Of a stretch of 64,000 bases of DNA, positions 39,920 through 48,462 are shown in pieces. Source of the stretch: DATJPW01 sp963752855 (GTDB taxonomy: Bacteria; Desulfobacterota; Desulfomonilia; Desulfomonilales; Desulfomonilaceae); assembly GCA_963752855.1 (NCBI GenBank), contig CAVVZX010000020.1:1-64000 (forward strand), given 5' to 3'. Made by a program: the position numbers and the translations under genes. The notes beneath the pieces are model-generated. The model did no database searches, was not told where the DNA came from, and saw only the letters and a program-made list of their open reading frames with translations. Within the stretch, counting starts at the first letter, position 1. Each line of letters begins with the position of its first letter.

Positions 39920-42084
39920 GGCATTTGCCTCCCCTCATCCTGTTCCGGATATATCCTGCAAAGCAGCGTTCTTATCGACGTCGCTCCCATGGCCGGATCG
40001 CAATTCTCATAGGAATTGTCTATCAAGATGTTGACGTTTGATTCCTTCCACCCGTGTCCCGGGTCCTTCTGCTCCGGAAACCACCAGGCATGCTGCGCCG
40101 CTACAACTCGTGGATCCAGACCTTCCGAGAATCTCGCACGGTGTCTGATCTTCCCGCGAGGAGATTCGATGACGACCCAATCCCCTTCCTTAATGCCTTC
40201 TTTCTGCGCCGTCTCAGGATGAATATCAATGATCGGATCTCTATGAAGTTCCCTCAGTGGCTGCACTTGCCGATTTTCGCTATGAAAGAATCCGGGCATT
40301 CTTTTTCCGGTGATTAATATATACGGATATTCTTCGTACAATTCCGGCCGACTATAAGGGCTTTCAGGCGTCTCGCGGTACTGGGGCAGCGGATCGTAAC
40401 CCATTTTTTCGAGCATCGTAGAATAGAGTTCGAACTTCGTTGTAGGGGTCGAAAACCCTTCAGTCCGGTACTTTTCATAGGCCACTTCGCCCCTGATATA
40501 GTCCATCTTCTTGAAATCCTGCCAGGTGAGGCCCATTGGTTCCAAGATCCAGTCCAAGCCTTGCTCGAAATTGTCCCACCAGTATTCCCCGATCCCTACC
40601 CGATTAGCCAAGTCATTGAGCATCTCATGATCGGATCGACATTCGCCCACCTGGACCACTTTGCGTCTGGGAAAAATGTACCCGTGCCGCTTCCAGAAAT
40701 CGGCGATATAGTCCATCTCCAGCCACGTGGCCGCAGGCAAGACAATGTCGGCCAGTTCAGCCGTAGGAGTAATGAAGAAATCCGCAACCGCCATGAACTC
40801 CACTTTTTCGAGAGCGCGGTAGACTTCTTTGGGATTGGCTCGGGTCATGACAGGATTCGAGCTTATGAGGAAAAGCATTTTCACCGGATACGGCTTTTCC
40901 TCAAGGATCGCGTCCCATACATACTTGGGATTTATGATGGAAAAACGCCCGGCGAGACGAAATCGATCGCCGCCTAAACGTTTATCTCTCTGCTCTCTCG
41001 GAAGGGCGCCGTGAGCGCCGAATTGGCCGACATTTCGGATATTCGGGCTTTTGAATAGTACTTGCCCCCCTTTTCTGTCTATGTTGCCGGTAATCCCCAT
41101 CAGGCACATCAAAGCGCGGTCGTTGTCAGCGCAGTTGATTTGCTGTTCGATGGCCACTCCCCACTGGATCGCCGCGGGTTTTGTGGTCGCGAAGAGCCTC
41201 GCGGCTTCCCGGATCTTTTCTTTCGGGACCCACGTTACCTGTTCCACCCGATCCAACGGATATTCATTCACTCTGTCCACAAAAGGCTCCCAACCATGGA
41301 CGAAGTTTTCGACAAATTCCTTGTCGTACAGCTCTTCATTAACGATTACATTGGCCATGCCAAGGGCAAGGGCAGTGTCGGTCCCTGGCCTGAGCTGTAG
41401 CCATATGTTGGCTCTTGCCGCCGCGCGTGTGAGTCTCGGATCGACGACAATCAGTTTGGCCCCTTCATCCAGCGCCACAGAAAACGGCTCGCCTTTGTAG
41501 CAATCCGGATTGCTGATCACAACGTTGTTACCCCAGACCATGATGCATTTTGGGTGGTTTTCGTAATCCACTATAGGATTGGTACCGCATGTAATGATGC
41601 TGGTCGCTATGCGGGGACCGTAGCAGAAATGACCGGCCGTAAGCACGCTCGGGCTCCCGAATAGATTGGCGAAACGGTAGATGGCCGCCTCATTCTCTCT
41701 GCCCGTGCCGTACCCGAGAACGACCGATTCCGCCCCGTGACTGTCCTTGTAGCGCAGCATCCGCTCGGCAATGGTATCCAAAGCCTCATCCCAGGTGATC
41801 CGCTCCCATTTGCCGCTTCCCTTCGGCCCGATCCTTCGCACTGGATAAGTCAGGCGATCGGGATGATAGACCAACTGAGACGAAGCAATGCCTTTACTGC
41901 ACAGAGTCCCATGGTTTATCGGGCAGTCCGGGTCGCCCGCGATCTTCTTGATCTTGCCGTCCTTGACGTAAACGAACACTCCACATCCGCCGTGACACAT
42001 CCGGCAATGGCTTTTCACTACTGAGTCGTAGCCGTAGACTTCCATCTCGCGAGCTACGTTGGAATACTTGAACTCTGCCAACAC
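39916..42084 (-). CDS. Molybdopterin oxidoreductase catalytic subunit (DMSO-reductase family)
   Basis: An intact 722-residue protein from a GTG at 42084, after aaaggaaggaatag. The [4Fe-4S] motif near the N-terminus is CRMCHGGCGVFVYVK with a fourth Cys in NHGTLCSKG. Further motifs: GYGTGRENEAAIYRFANLFG, MVWGNNVVISNPDCYKG (region of the metal ligand), IVVDPRLTRAAARAN, MGITGNIDRKGGQ and the C-terminal cofactor-binding domain ITGKRMPGFFHSENRQV. There is no signal peptide, so the enzyme is cytoplasmic. Beside PaaK, a phenylacetyl-CoA:acceptor oxidoreductase (PadB-like) role is possible. Other members (transhydroxylase, hydratase, formate dehydrogenase types) cannot be excluded. Confidence 0.85.
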   Translation of the reverse strand: MLAEFKYSNVAREMEVYGYDSVVKSHCRMCHGGCGVFVYVKDGKIKKIAGDPDCPINHGTLCSKGIASSQLVYHPDRLTYPVRRIGPKGSGKWERITWDEALDTIAERMLRYKDSHGAESVVLGYGTGRENEAAIYRFANLFGSPSVLTAGHFCYGPRIATSIITCGTNPIVDYENHPKCIMVWGNNVVISNPDCYKGEPFSVALDEGAKLIVVDPRLTRAAARANIWLQLRPGTDTALALGMANVIVNEELYDKEFVENFVHGWEPFVDRVNEYPLDRVEQVTWVPKEKIREAARLFATTKPAAIQWGVAIEQQINCADNDRALMCLMGITGNIDRKGGQVLFKSPNIRNVGQFGAHGALPREQRDKRLGGDRFRLAGRFSIINPKYVWDAILEEKPYPVKMLFLISSNPVMTRANPKEVYRALEKVEFMAVADFFITPTAELADIVLPAATWLEMDYIADFWKRHGYIFPRRKVVQVGECRSDHEMLNDLANRVGIGEYWWDNFEQGLDWILEPMGLTWQDFKKMDYIRGEVAYEKYRTEGFSTPTTKFELYSTMLEKMGYDPLPQYRETPESPYSRPELYEEYPYILITGKRMPGFFHSENRQVQPLRELHRDPIIDIHPETAQKEGIKEGDWVVIESPRGKIRHRARFSEGLDPRVVAAQHAWWFPEQKDPGHGWKESNVNILIDNSYENCDPAMGATSIRTLLCRIYPEQDEGRQMP

Positions 42085-42467
42085 CTATTCCTTCCTTTTT
42101 TAAAGATGTTCGTGGGAACCCTTTTTTCTGACAACGGATTGTTTCTAGTGCTCCGCTGGGAGTCTGGGGGCTCTTTCTTGCAAGAAAGCGGTCCCCGCTA
42201 TTCGCCCGCAAAGAACTCTTAAATGTGCTTATCCAGGTCGTGTGCGGGCAAGACGATCTTATCGCCGTCTCATGGCCACTCCGCAACCATGTAAGAGTTT
42301 TCGGAAAGGGGGTCGCCAGGGGGAAAACCCTTTTGCAAAAGGGTTTTCCCCCTGGCGGTCCGCTTTCTGAAAATCATTTCTCCTCCTACAAAAGGAGCTA
42401 ATGCAATGGTCAATTCCAAGGATAAAACCCTTTTCCGCTCGGCGGTTATTAATCGAGCCGAACCTGA
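42085..42467. other. Gap occupied by a repeat unit
   Basis: About 380 bp between the IclR gene and the molybdopterin gene. Most of it is the ~230-bp repeat described at 42150-42376. No gene is seen. Confidence 0.6.
42150..42376 (-). repeat. ~230-bp dispersed repeat, copy A, with a perfect 40-nt palindrome
   Basis: Inverted relative to copy B at 48186-48412 and about 80% identical to it. It contains a smaller hairpin (ctctttcttgcaagaaagc) at about 42171-42189 and a perfect 40-nt palindrome at 42316-42355 made of ccagggggaaaaccctttt and its complement. It lies directly downstream of the IclR gene (minus strand), and copy B lies directly downstream of a plus-strand gene, so both have the same orientation relative to the preceding gene. 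A terminator role is likely. Confidence 0.8.
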
Positions 42468-43259
42468 TCAAGCCCCTCCAATCGATTTGCAGAATTCTTT
42501 TGCGGCTTTCGCAACGTCTCGTCCGTATTTTTCTGCAAACTCTTTAGGAAATGTCCCCACAACAGCCAATGATCCGATAAGTTTCCCGCCAAGACCGAAA
42601 ACCGGCGCAGCGACCGCATGGACGCCAACCTGCATTTCGCCGAGATCTACTGCAAACCCCGCCTTGCGACATTGAGCGAGTTCGAGTTCGATGCGGTTGG
42701 GCTCAAAATCTGAGGGGCTGCCGTGAAAATAAGGCTTCAAGCCGGCCATCAGGTCCGTTCTTTCCCCCTTCGATAGAAAAGCCATGATAGCTTTTCCATG
42801 TGCGCCCCAAGCTAATGGGAATCTGTGGCCCAATCGGATCGTCACGCCGATGTTTTGACTCCCCTCGTCCTTGGCCGCCACCATCAGGTGTCCGTCTGAA
42901 ATAATCCCAAGGAATGCCGTGCTATTCATCTGACGAGACAGCCTGTGAAGAGCAGGGGTCACCGCTTCTCTATAATCCATATTGCTTAAGACCTTAGCTG
43001 ACAAAAAAAGCAGGCCAGGGGCAAGTTGATAAGCCTTATCAGGTGACCGGTAAACAAACTCGAAATGCTTCAAAGTGTTAAGTATCGAATAACCTTTACT
43101 TTTGTGGATGCCGACTGCTTTACAGATTTCGGTAAGTGTCATCTTTCCGGATTCCGCCTGAGCGAGCGCGAGCATGATCCGAGACGCCTGTTCCACAGCC
43201 GGAACCAATGAGGAGTATTCGGGTTTTGCCACAAGCTTGGCGGTTACAGTTGGCGCCAT
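42468..43259 (-). CDS. IclR-family transcriptional regulator, copy 1
   Basis: 263 residues from ATG 43259 (gaaggaacat upstream); a GTG at 43301 would add 14 residues. The winged HTH is MTLTEICKAVGIHKSKGYSI, LNTLKHFEFVYRSPDKAYQL. The effector domain includes AFLGIISDGHLMVAAKDEGS, AWGAHGKAIMAFLSKGE and CRKAGFAVDLGEMQVGVHAV, all typical. It is divergently placed from the second IclR gene and upstream of the molybdopterin/PaaK genes, which it may control. Confidence 0.88.
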   Translation of the reverse strand: MAPTVTAKLVAKPEYSSLVPAVEQASRIMLALAQAESGKMTLTEICKAVGIHKSKGYSILNTLKHFEFVYRSPDKAYQLAPGLLFLSAKVLSNMDYREAVTPALHRLSRQMNSTAFLGIISDGHLMVAAKDEGSQNIGVTIRLGHRFPLAWGAHGKAIMAFLSKGERTDLMAGLKPYFHGSPSDFEPNRIELELAQCRKAGFAVDLGEMQVGVHAVAAPVFGLGGKLIGSLAVVGTFPKEFAEKYGRDVAKAAKEFCKSIGGA

Positions 43260-43650
43260 ATGTTCCTTCGATTCGGTTCTGTTCACAGAACTTGATTCCA
43301 CTACCAGAACTTATCTCAATGCCGGGATTTCTGTCAATGGACATTCCAATATTGTCGCAATCCCTCAGGTTCCGCGGGGCGTGGGTGTGTCATTGCGAGA
43401 AGTGAATGGTGGGACAGGCTTCCAGCCTGTCTATTCGGAAATGACGGGCAAGATGCCCGTCCCACCGGCAATCCCCTAAGCCGGGAGATTGCTTCGCTCC
43501 ACTCCGCAATGACAACCCTCCGTTATTATTAGGTACATTTGGGCTACCAAAATTTACGCAGGGACAAATTATGATCTTGACAAGCCGGCCCCGCTATGCC
43601 AGGATTTTGCTATTCGAAACGTTGTACCGTATTACGAAACGAGCGGCGCC
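43260..43650. other. Divergent intergenic region with a MITE-like repeat
   Basis: About 390 bp between two divergent IclR genes. The MITE-like element at 43389-43513 fills the middle. Regulatory sites for both regulators are expected here, but I cannot point to one. Confidence 0.5.
43389..43513. repeat. MITE-like dispersed repeat, copy 2
   Basis: 125 bp, the reverse complement of 15018-15140 with few differences: gtcattgcgag end, gacaggcttccagcctgtc hairpin, gacgggcaagatgcccgtc hairpin, ccgcaatgac end. Confidence 0.85.
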
Positions 43651-44467
43651 ATGCTCAAGCCCAATAACCTTGTTCAAACCATTGAGCGTGTCTCCGCGAT
43701 TCTTGACCTCGTTGGGGAAAACCCCAAAGGAGTGAGCATCCGGGAGGTTTCTTCGCAACTCGACCTTCCGAAAGGCACTGTTCATCGACTTCTTTCTTCC
43801 CTTATCTACGTTGGCTACATACGCCAGGACGCTGTATCCAGGAATTATTTTCTCGGTTTGAAGCTTCTCGATCTCGGCGGGCTCGTGGCTTCCCAACTCG
43901 ACCTTCGTAAAATCGCGTGCGCCGCTGCTCCATGCGCTTGCAGATGAAACCAGGGAGACCGTGCATATGGTCGTGTGGGATCAGAGCGAAGTGGTCTATA
44001 TCGAGAAGGTCGAACCGCTTCCGGACATGGGGGGCTTGAAAATGGCGTCAAGGGTCGGCTCAAGGAACCCGGCCCACAGTTGCGCAGTCGGCAAGATCTT
44101 CCTTTCCTATCTTTCCCCGAATGAGCTTGAAGACTTCATTTCCGCAAAGGGCCTCCCGGCAAGAACTTCCAACACGATCACGGATGGCGTCGCTCTGAAA
44201 CAGGAGCTAAAGACAATCAGGGAACAGGGATACGCCTTAGACAATGAGGAGAATGAAAAGGGTATACGCTGCATAGGCGCGGCGGCGTTGGACGAGTCCG
44301 GGACGCCGGTGGCCGCTATAAGCGTATCGGGTCCGGCCTTCCGGGTAACGAAAAAGATCGCCCAGGAGATATTGAGAAAGAAGGTCGTCGAGACGGCCGC
44401 CGAGATTTCCCGAAGGCTTGGCTATGGAGGCGCCGAGAACAGGAAAAGCGCGAATGAAACAAAATGA
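43651..44467 (+). CDS. IclR-family transcriptional regulator, copy 2, one frameshift
   Basis: The HTH part is NLVQTIERVSAILDLVGENP, then VSIREVSSQLDLPKGTVHRL. The frame breaks near 43920 after DLRKIA and resumes as ALADETRETVHMVVWDQSEV, then MASRVGSRNPAHSCAVGKIF and GYALDNEENEKGIRCIGAAA, the effector-binding signature. Joined length is about 272 residues. The 3' end overlaps tctB by 14 bp, so it heads the TctBAC operon and is its likely regulator, responding to the transported acid or a derivative. Confidence 0.85.
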
Positions 44468-44918
44468 CATACAGGGAGCCGTTGTATTCTTTCTCTTTGG
44501 GGCAATCACAACGATCCTATCGCTGCAGATGCCTATAGGCTCTTTGAGGGCCGCCGGGTCCGGGCTGTTTCCGCTTGGTCTAGGGATACTCCTTATGGTT
44601 CTATCATCTGCCGCCATAGTGAAAGCGTTCTGGCCCGCTGAAGAAGAGAAGAAGGAAGATATCTGCGCTCCGGAGGAGCCGGTCTCAGCGTTACAGGTGG
44701 TCGCCTATCTCGCAATTATCGTGGGTACGACCATGCTTTGGAGCACGCTGGGCTATACCATAGTTTCATTCCTGCTCATGTTGGGCCTGCTGAGGACACT
44801 CGGCCTTAAGCAATGGTCTTTGAACTTAACCGTATCCTTTTTGACAGCGGCCGGTTCATACGCGCTCTTCGTTTACGCTCTTAAGATCCCGCTGCCCAAG
44901 GGTTTTCTTGGTATTTAG
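44454..44918 (+). CDS. tctB: Tripartite tricarboxylate transporter small membrane subunit TctB
   Basis: 154 residues with four membrane helices (GAVVFFLFGAITTILSLQMP, LGLGILLMVLSSAAIVKAFW and two C-terminal ones) and an acidic central loop. MPIGSLRAAGSGLFPLGLGI is the family motif. It starts inside the IclR gene and ends 11 bp before tctA, the usual order. Confidence 0.85.
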   Translation: MKQNDIQGAVVFFLFGAITTILSLQMPIGSLRAAGSGLFPLGLGILLMVLSSAAIVKAFWPAEEEKKEDICAPEEPVSALQVVAYLAIIVGTTMLWSTLGYTIVSFLLMLGLLRTLGLKQWSLNLTVSFLTAAGSYALFVYALKIPLPKGFLGI

Positions 44919-44929
44919 AGAGACGGATA

Positions 44930-46441
44930 ATGCTCGAATCCCTCCAGCATCTTGCGACCGGTTTTGGAGTCGCCATGACTCTCCAGAACCTCTTTTACTG
45001 CCTGTTGGGAACTATAGTGGGCACTCTGGTAGGCGTCTTGCCCGGTCTGGGACCGATAGCGGGGATCGCTCTCCTGATTCCGGTCACTTTTGGCCTCAAT
45101 GCTACATCCGCGATCATCATGCTCGCGGGCATTTACTATGGCGCGATGTATGGCGGGTCAACCACCTCGATCTTGCTTAATGTCCCCGGCGAAACGGCCT
45201 CTGTTATAACTTGCATCGACGGTTACCAGATGGCGCAGAAAGGACAAGCCGGCAAGGCGCTGGCGTTATGCGCCATAGGCTCCTTTGTCGCCGGCACTCT
45301 CGCTATATTCGGTCTGGCTTTTCTTGCCCCTCCTCTTGCAGAGGCAGCGCTGGCCTTCGGCCCTCCTGAATATTTCTCATTGATGGTGGCTGCGTTCATA
45401 GTGCTTAGCAATGTGACGGGCGGCTCTTTTCTGAAATCGCTTATTATGGCGCTCGTCGGCCTGATCATAGGGACCATCGGCCTTGACCCTGTTACGGGCG
45501 AAGGCCGATTCGCGTTTGATTCCCCTTCGCTGTTGGGAGGTATCGAATTCGTAGCCGTAGCCATAGGCGTGTTCGGTCTTGGTGAGGTGCTCACGAACGC
45601 AGGTCAGCCGGCTCATTTGCTCGAACAGAAGGTCATCTTCCCCCGCCTGAGAGACCTGTACCCGACCCTTCAGGACCTCAAGCGATCGATCCTCGCCATG
45701 CTGAGGGGCACAGGCCTCGGCTTCGTCTTCGGGCTGGTGCCGGGACCAGCGCCCGTGCTCGCCACTTATGCCTCATACATGGTCGAAAGGAAGATCTCCA
45801 GCCACCCCGAGGAATTCGGCAAAGGCGCTATGGAGGGCGTCGCCGGACCCGAATCCGCCAATAACTCTGCTTGCCAGGCAGCCTTTATACCTCTCTTTTC
45901 CCTCGGGATTCCTTTCGCTCCACCTACAGCAGTCTTGTTAGGCGCGTTGCTCATACACGGCGTCACGCCCGGCCCTTTGATGATCACGGATCATCCGCAG
46001 CTCTTCTGGGGTGTTATTGCAAGCATGTACATAGGGAATTTCTTCTTGCTGCTGCTGAATCTGCCTTTTGTGGCCGCCTTTGCCAGCATCCTGTTGATAC
46101 CCAAGAAGGTGCTCTTGCCGCTTGTAACCCTTTTCTGTCTGATCGGCATGTACTCGGTTAATAACTCGATGTTCGATGTTTGGATGATGATCCTCTTCGG
46201 CGCTCTCGGTTTTTTCCTGCGAAAATGGGCCTACGAAGGCGCGCCGCTCCTGCTCGCCTTGGTGCTCGGTCCGAAAATGGAGGTGGCGTTTCGGCAGTCG
46301 CTTATGATTTCTCACGGCAGTTTCGATGTATTCTTCAATCGGCCGATTTCTCTTGTGTTTCTGGCTGCAACGCTTCTGTTTCTTCTCATACCTCTTGCGC
46401 TGTCCATTCAAAAAAGATTGAGGGGCGCATTGACAAGCTGA
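44930..46441 (+). CDS. tctA: Tripartite tricarboxylate transporter large membrane subunit TctA
   Basis: An intact 503-residue protein with about 12 helices. The hallmark is GTLVGVLPGLGPIAGIALLI near the N-terminus, followed by AGIYYGAMYGGSTTSILLNV with PGETASVITC; in the second half come GLVPGPAPVLATYASYMVER and GVAGPESANNSACQAAFIPL. This subunit carries the substrate across the inner membrane with help from the periplasmic TctC. Confidence 0.93.
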   Translation: MLESLQHLATGFGVAMTLQNLFYCLLGTIVGTLVGVLPGLGPIAGIALLIPVTFGLNATSAIIMLAGIYYGAMYGGSTTSILLNVPGETASVITCIDGYQMAQKGQAGKALALCAIGSFVAGTLAIFGLAFLAPPLAEAALAFGPPEYFSLMVAAFIVLSNVTGGSFLKSLIMALVGLIIGTIGLDPVTGEGRFAFDSPSLLGGIEFVAVAIGVFGLGEVLTNAGQPAHLLEQKVIFPRLRDLYPTLQDLKRSILAMLRGTGLGFVFGLVPGPAPVLATYASYMVERKISSHPEEFGKGAMEGVAGPESANNSACQAAFIPLFSLGIPFAPPTAVLLGALLIHGVTPGPLMITDHPQLFWGVIASMYIGNFFLLLLNLPFVAAFASILLIPKKVLLPLVTLFCLIGMYSVNNSMFDVWMMILFGALGFFLRKWAYEGAPLLLALVLGPKMEVAFRQSLMISHGSFDVFFNRPISLVFLAATLLFLLIPLALSIQKRLRGALTS

Positions 46442-46509
46442 TAGGTTGAAGGGGGCGATCTTTTCGCCGTCAAGGACTCCTTGGAAATTCTTAACATGAA
46501 GGAGGTTTC

Positions 46510-47366
46510 GTGGTGAGAAGTAAACTTATTTCCATCCTTGTAGCGGTACTCGTTATAGCATGGGCTTGGCCTGTTTTAGCTGCGGATTTTCCCACAAAGG
46601 AGGTCCAAATCATTGTGCCCTGGGCCGCCGGAGGGGCCACTGATCTGATCTTTCGCGCATTGGCGGCGCCTACGGAAAAATATCTTGGCAAGGCGGTCAT
46701 CGTGGTAAACCGTCCCGGAGGTGGGGGGGCCGTAGGATACACCGAAGCAGCCTTGGCTTCTCCTGACGGCCATACCATTGTTTCGGCGATCACCCCTCTC
46801 ACTATTCTTCCCCATCAGGTGAAGACTGCCTTCACTTACAAGAGTTTTGATCCGGTTATCAATGTTTCGACGGACCCGTCGATGTTTCTTGCCAAACCTG
46901 ACGCACCCTGGAAAGACCTGAAGGAATTCCTAAGCTACGCGAAGCAGAATCCGAATATGGTCACGGTGGGTAACTCAGGCGCAGGAGGAGGCGTTCATCT
47001 CGTAGCTCTGGCATTTGAAAAAGCAGCCGGGGTCAAATTCAATCATATTCCGTTCCCTGGTGGCGGTCCCTCAGTGACCAATCTTCTCGGCGGCCACATT
47101 AATGTCGTCTCAGTTTCCCCGCCTGAAGGAATCTCGCAGGTACAGGCGGAAAAATTGAAGATCCTTGCTCTCTTTGCGGACAAGAGACTGGCAATGTTTC
47201 CGGACGTTCCTACGGTTAAAGAACAGGGGACAAACTTCGCGATGGGCATGTGGCGCGGTTTGGCTGCCCCTAAAGGAACGCCGCCTGACGTTATTAAGAA
47301 GCTCCACGACGCTTTCAAAAAGGGAATGGAGGACCCGGCTTTCAAGAAAAGCGCTGCGGACATGTC
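46510..47366 (+). CDS. tctC: Tripartite transporter periplasmic binding protein (Bug/TctC), 3' end lost
   Basis: Start is one of two adjacent GTG codons (46510, 46513) after aaggaggtttc. The signal peptide is LISILVAVLVIAWAWPVLAA. Family motifs: FPTKEVQIIVPWAAGGATDL, VVNRPGGGGAVGYTEAALAS, MVTVGNSGAGGGVHLVALAF and PDVPTVKEQGTNFAMGMWRG. The product is normal until FKKSAADM, then runs directly into the coding sequence of a dehydrogenase in another frame. About 25-30 residues of the usual C-terminus are missing. The open frame itself stops at 47394 with an unrelated tail. Confidence 0.85.
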
Positions 47367-48083
47367 GCCGCAGCCACCGCCAAAGGCATTGTAGTGACCA
47401 ACACTCCCGGGGCGAACTCGGCCGCGGTGGCTGAACTCACCATAGCCTTCATATTATCTCTGGCGCGTCATATCATCAGGGCTAATGAGGCGGTCCGGCG
47501 CGGAGGATGGCCCGTGCTGGACGGCATTGGGATCCGGGGCAAAACCGTAGGGCTAATCGGTTTCGGCTCCGCAGGCCGCGAAGTCGCAAGGCGACTCAAG
47601 GGCTTTGGCTGCCGTCTTCTTGCGTTCGACCCGTACGTCGAAACCGAAATCGCCGCCAAATATGGCGCCCGCCTGGTTCCCCTTGAGACACTGGCCTGTG
47701 AGTCGGATTTTGTGTCACTTCATGCGCCGGCGACTGACGCCACTGTTGGGATGGTCAACGAGGAATTCCTTTCACTCATGAAAAAAGGCGCATTCCTGAT
47801 CAATACCGCTAGAGGAGACCTGGTAGATCAAGAGGCGCTGATAGCAACGCTGGAGAGCGGGCATCTACAGGGGGCGGCCCTGGATTGCTTCAGTCAGGAG
47901 CCACCGGACAGGAATAGTCGCCTATTACAGCTTCCTTCGGTTATTTTCACCCCTCATACCGCGGCCCACACGGATGACGCAGTCAATCAGATGGGATGGA
48001 CCGCGCTTGGTTGCTGTCTGGCGGCCTTGCGGGGTGAAACGCCGGAGCACATAGTCAATCCGGAGGTATTGGAGCGCAGCTGA
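47364..48083 (+). pseudogene. D-2-hydroxyacid dehydrogenase, N-terminal part missing
   Basis: The homologous sequence begins in mid-protein at VAAATAKGIVVTNTPGANSA. It then contains the whole NAD-binding domain: GKTVGLIGFGSAGREVARRL (Rossmann G-x-G-x-x-G), LINTARGDLVDQEALIATLE (the catalytic Arg), and PSVIFTPHTAAHTDDAVNQM with the catalytic His. About 80 N-terminal residues and any start site are absent, and the sequence abuts the truncated tctC. Either a deletion of roughly 400 bp occurred or the assembly collapsed there. In context it may be a 2-ketogluconate (hydroxypyruvate-type) reductase. Confidence 0.8.
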
Positions 48084-48185
48084 TTTAAGAACAAGGGGAG
48101 CCGCTGGGGATGTGTCAAAAAGGTTCGAAGGAATGGACTCTTTGCACAAGAATTATGTAGTTAGCTCCGTTAACGGGAGAAGACT

Positions 48186-48412
48186 GGATTTTCAGAAAGC
48201 GGACCGCCAGGGGGAAAACCCTTTTGCAAAAGGGTTTTCCCCCTGGACCCCCTTTCCGAAAACTCCTAAATGGTTGCGGAGTCGCCATGAGCCAACGACA
48301 GGATCGCTCACCCGCACACGACCTGAAGAAGCATATTTAGGAGTTCTTTGCGGGGGGGCCGGGGGGCGGCTTTCTTGCAAGAAAGAGCCCCCCGGACTCC
48401 CTGCGGAGCAAA
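48186..48412 (+). repeat. ~230-bp dispersed repeat, copy B, with a perfect 40-nt palindrome
   Basis: Mate of copy A. The identical 40-nt palindrome is at 48207-48246 and the cttgcaagaaag hairpin lies at about 48369-48390. It begins 100 bp after the dehydrogenase stop and ends about 50 bp before the first kinase-like codons. Open frames across it (for example 48112 onward) are not genes. Confidence 0.8.
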
Positions 48413-48462
48413 AGGAACAATCCATTTGCAAAAAGTGCCTCCCCGGCAGTTCGACTTCAAAT

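Noticed and set aside
48112..48462. Plus-strand frame across the hairpin repeat upstream of the FGGY kinase
   Set aside because: It translates both arms of the repeat and has no family features; only the part from 48463 on resembles the kinase.
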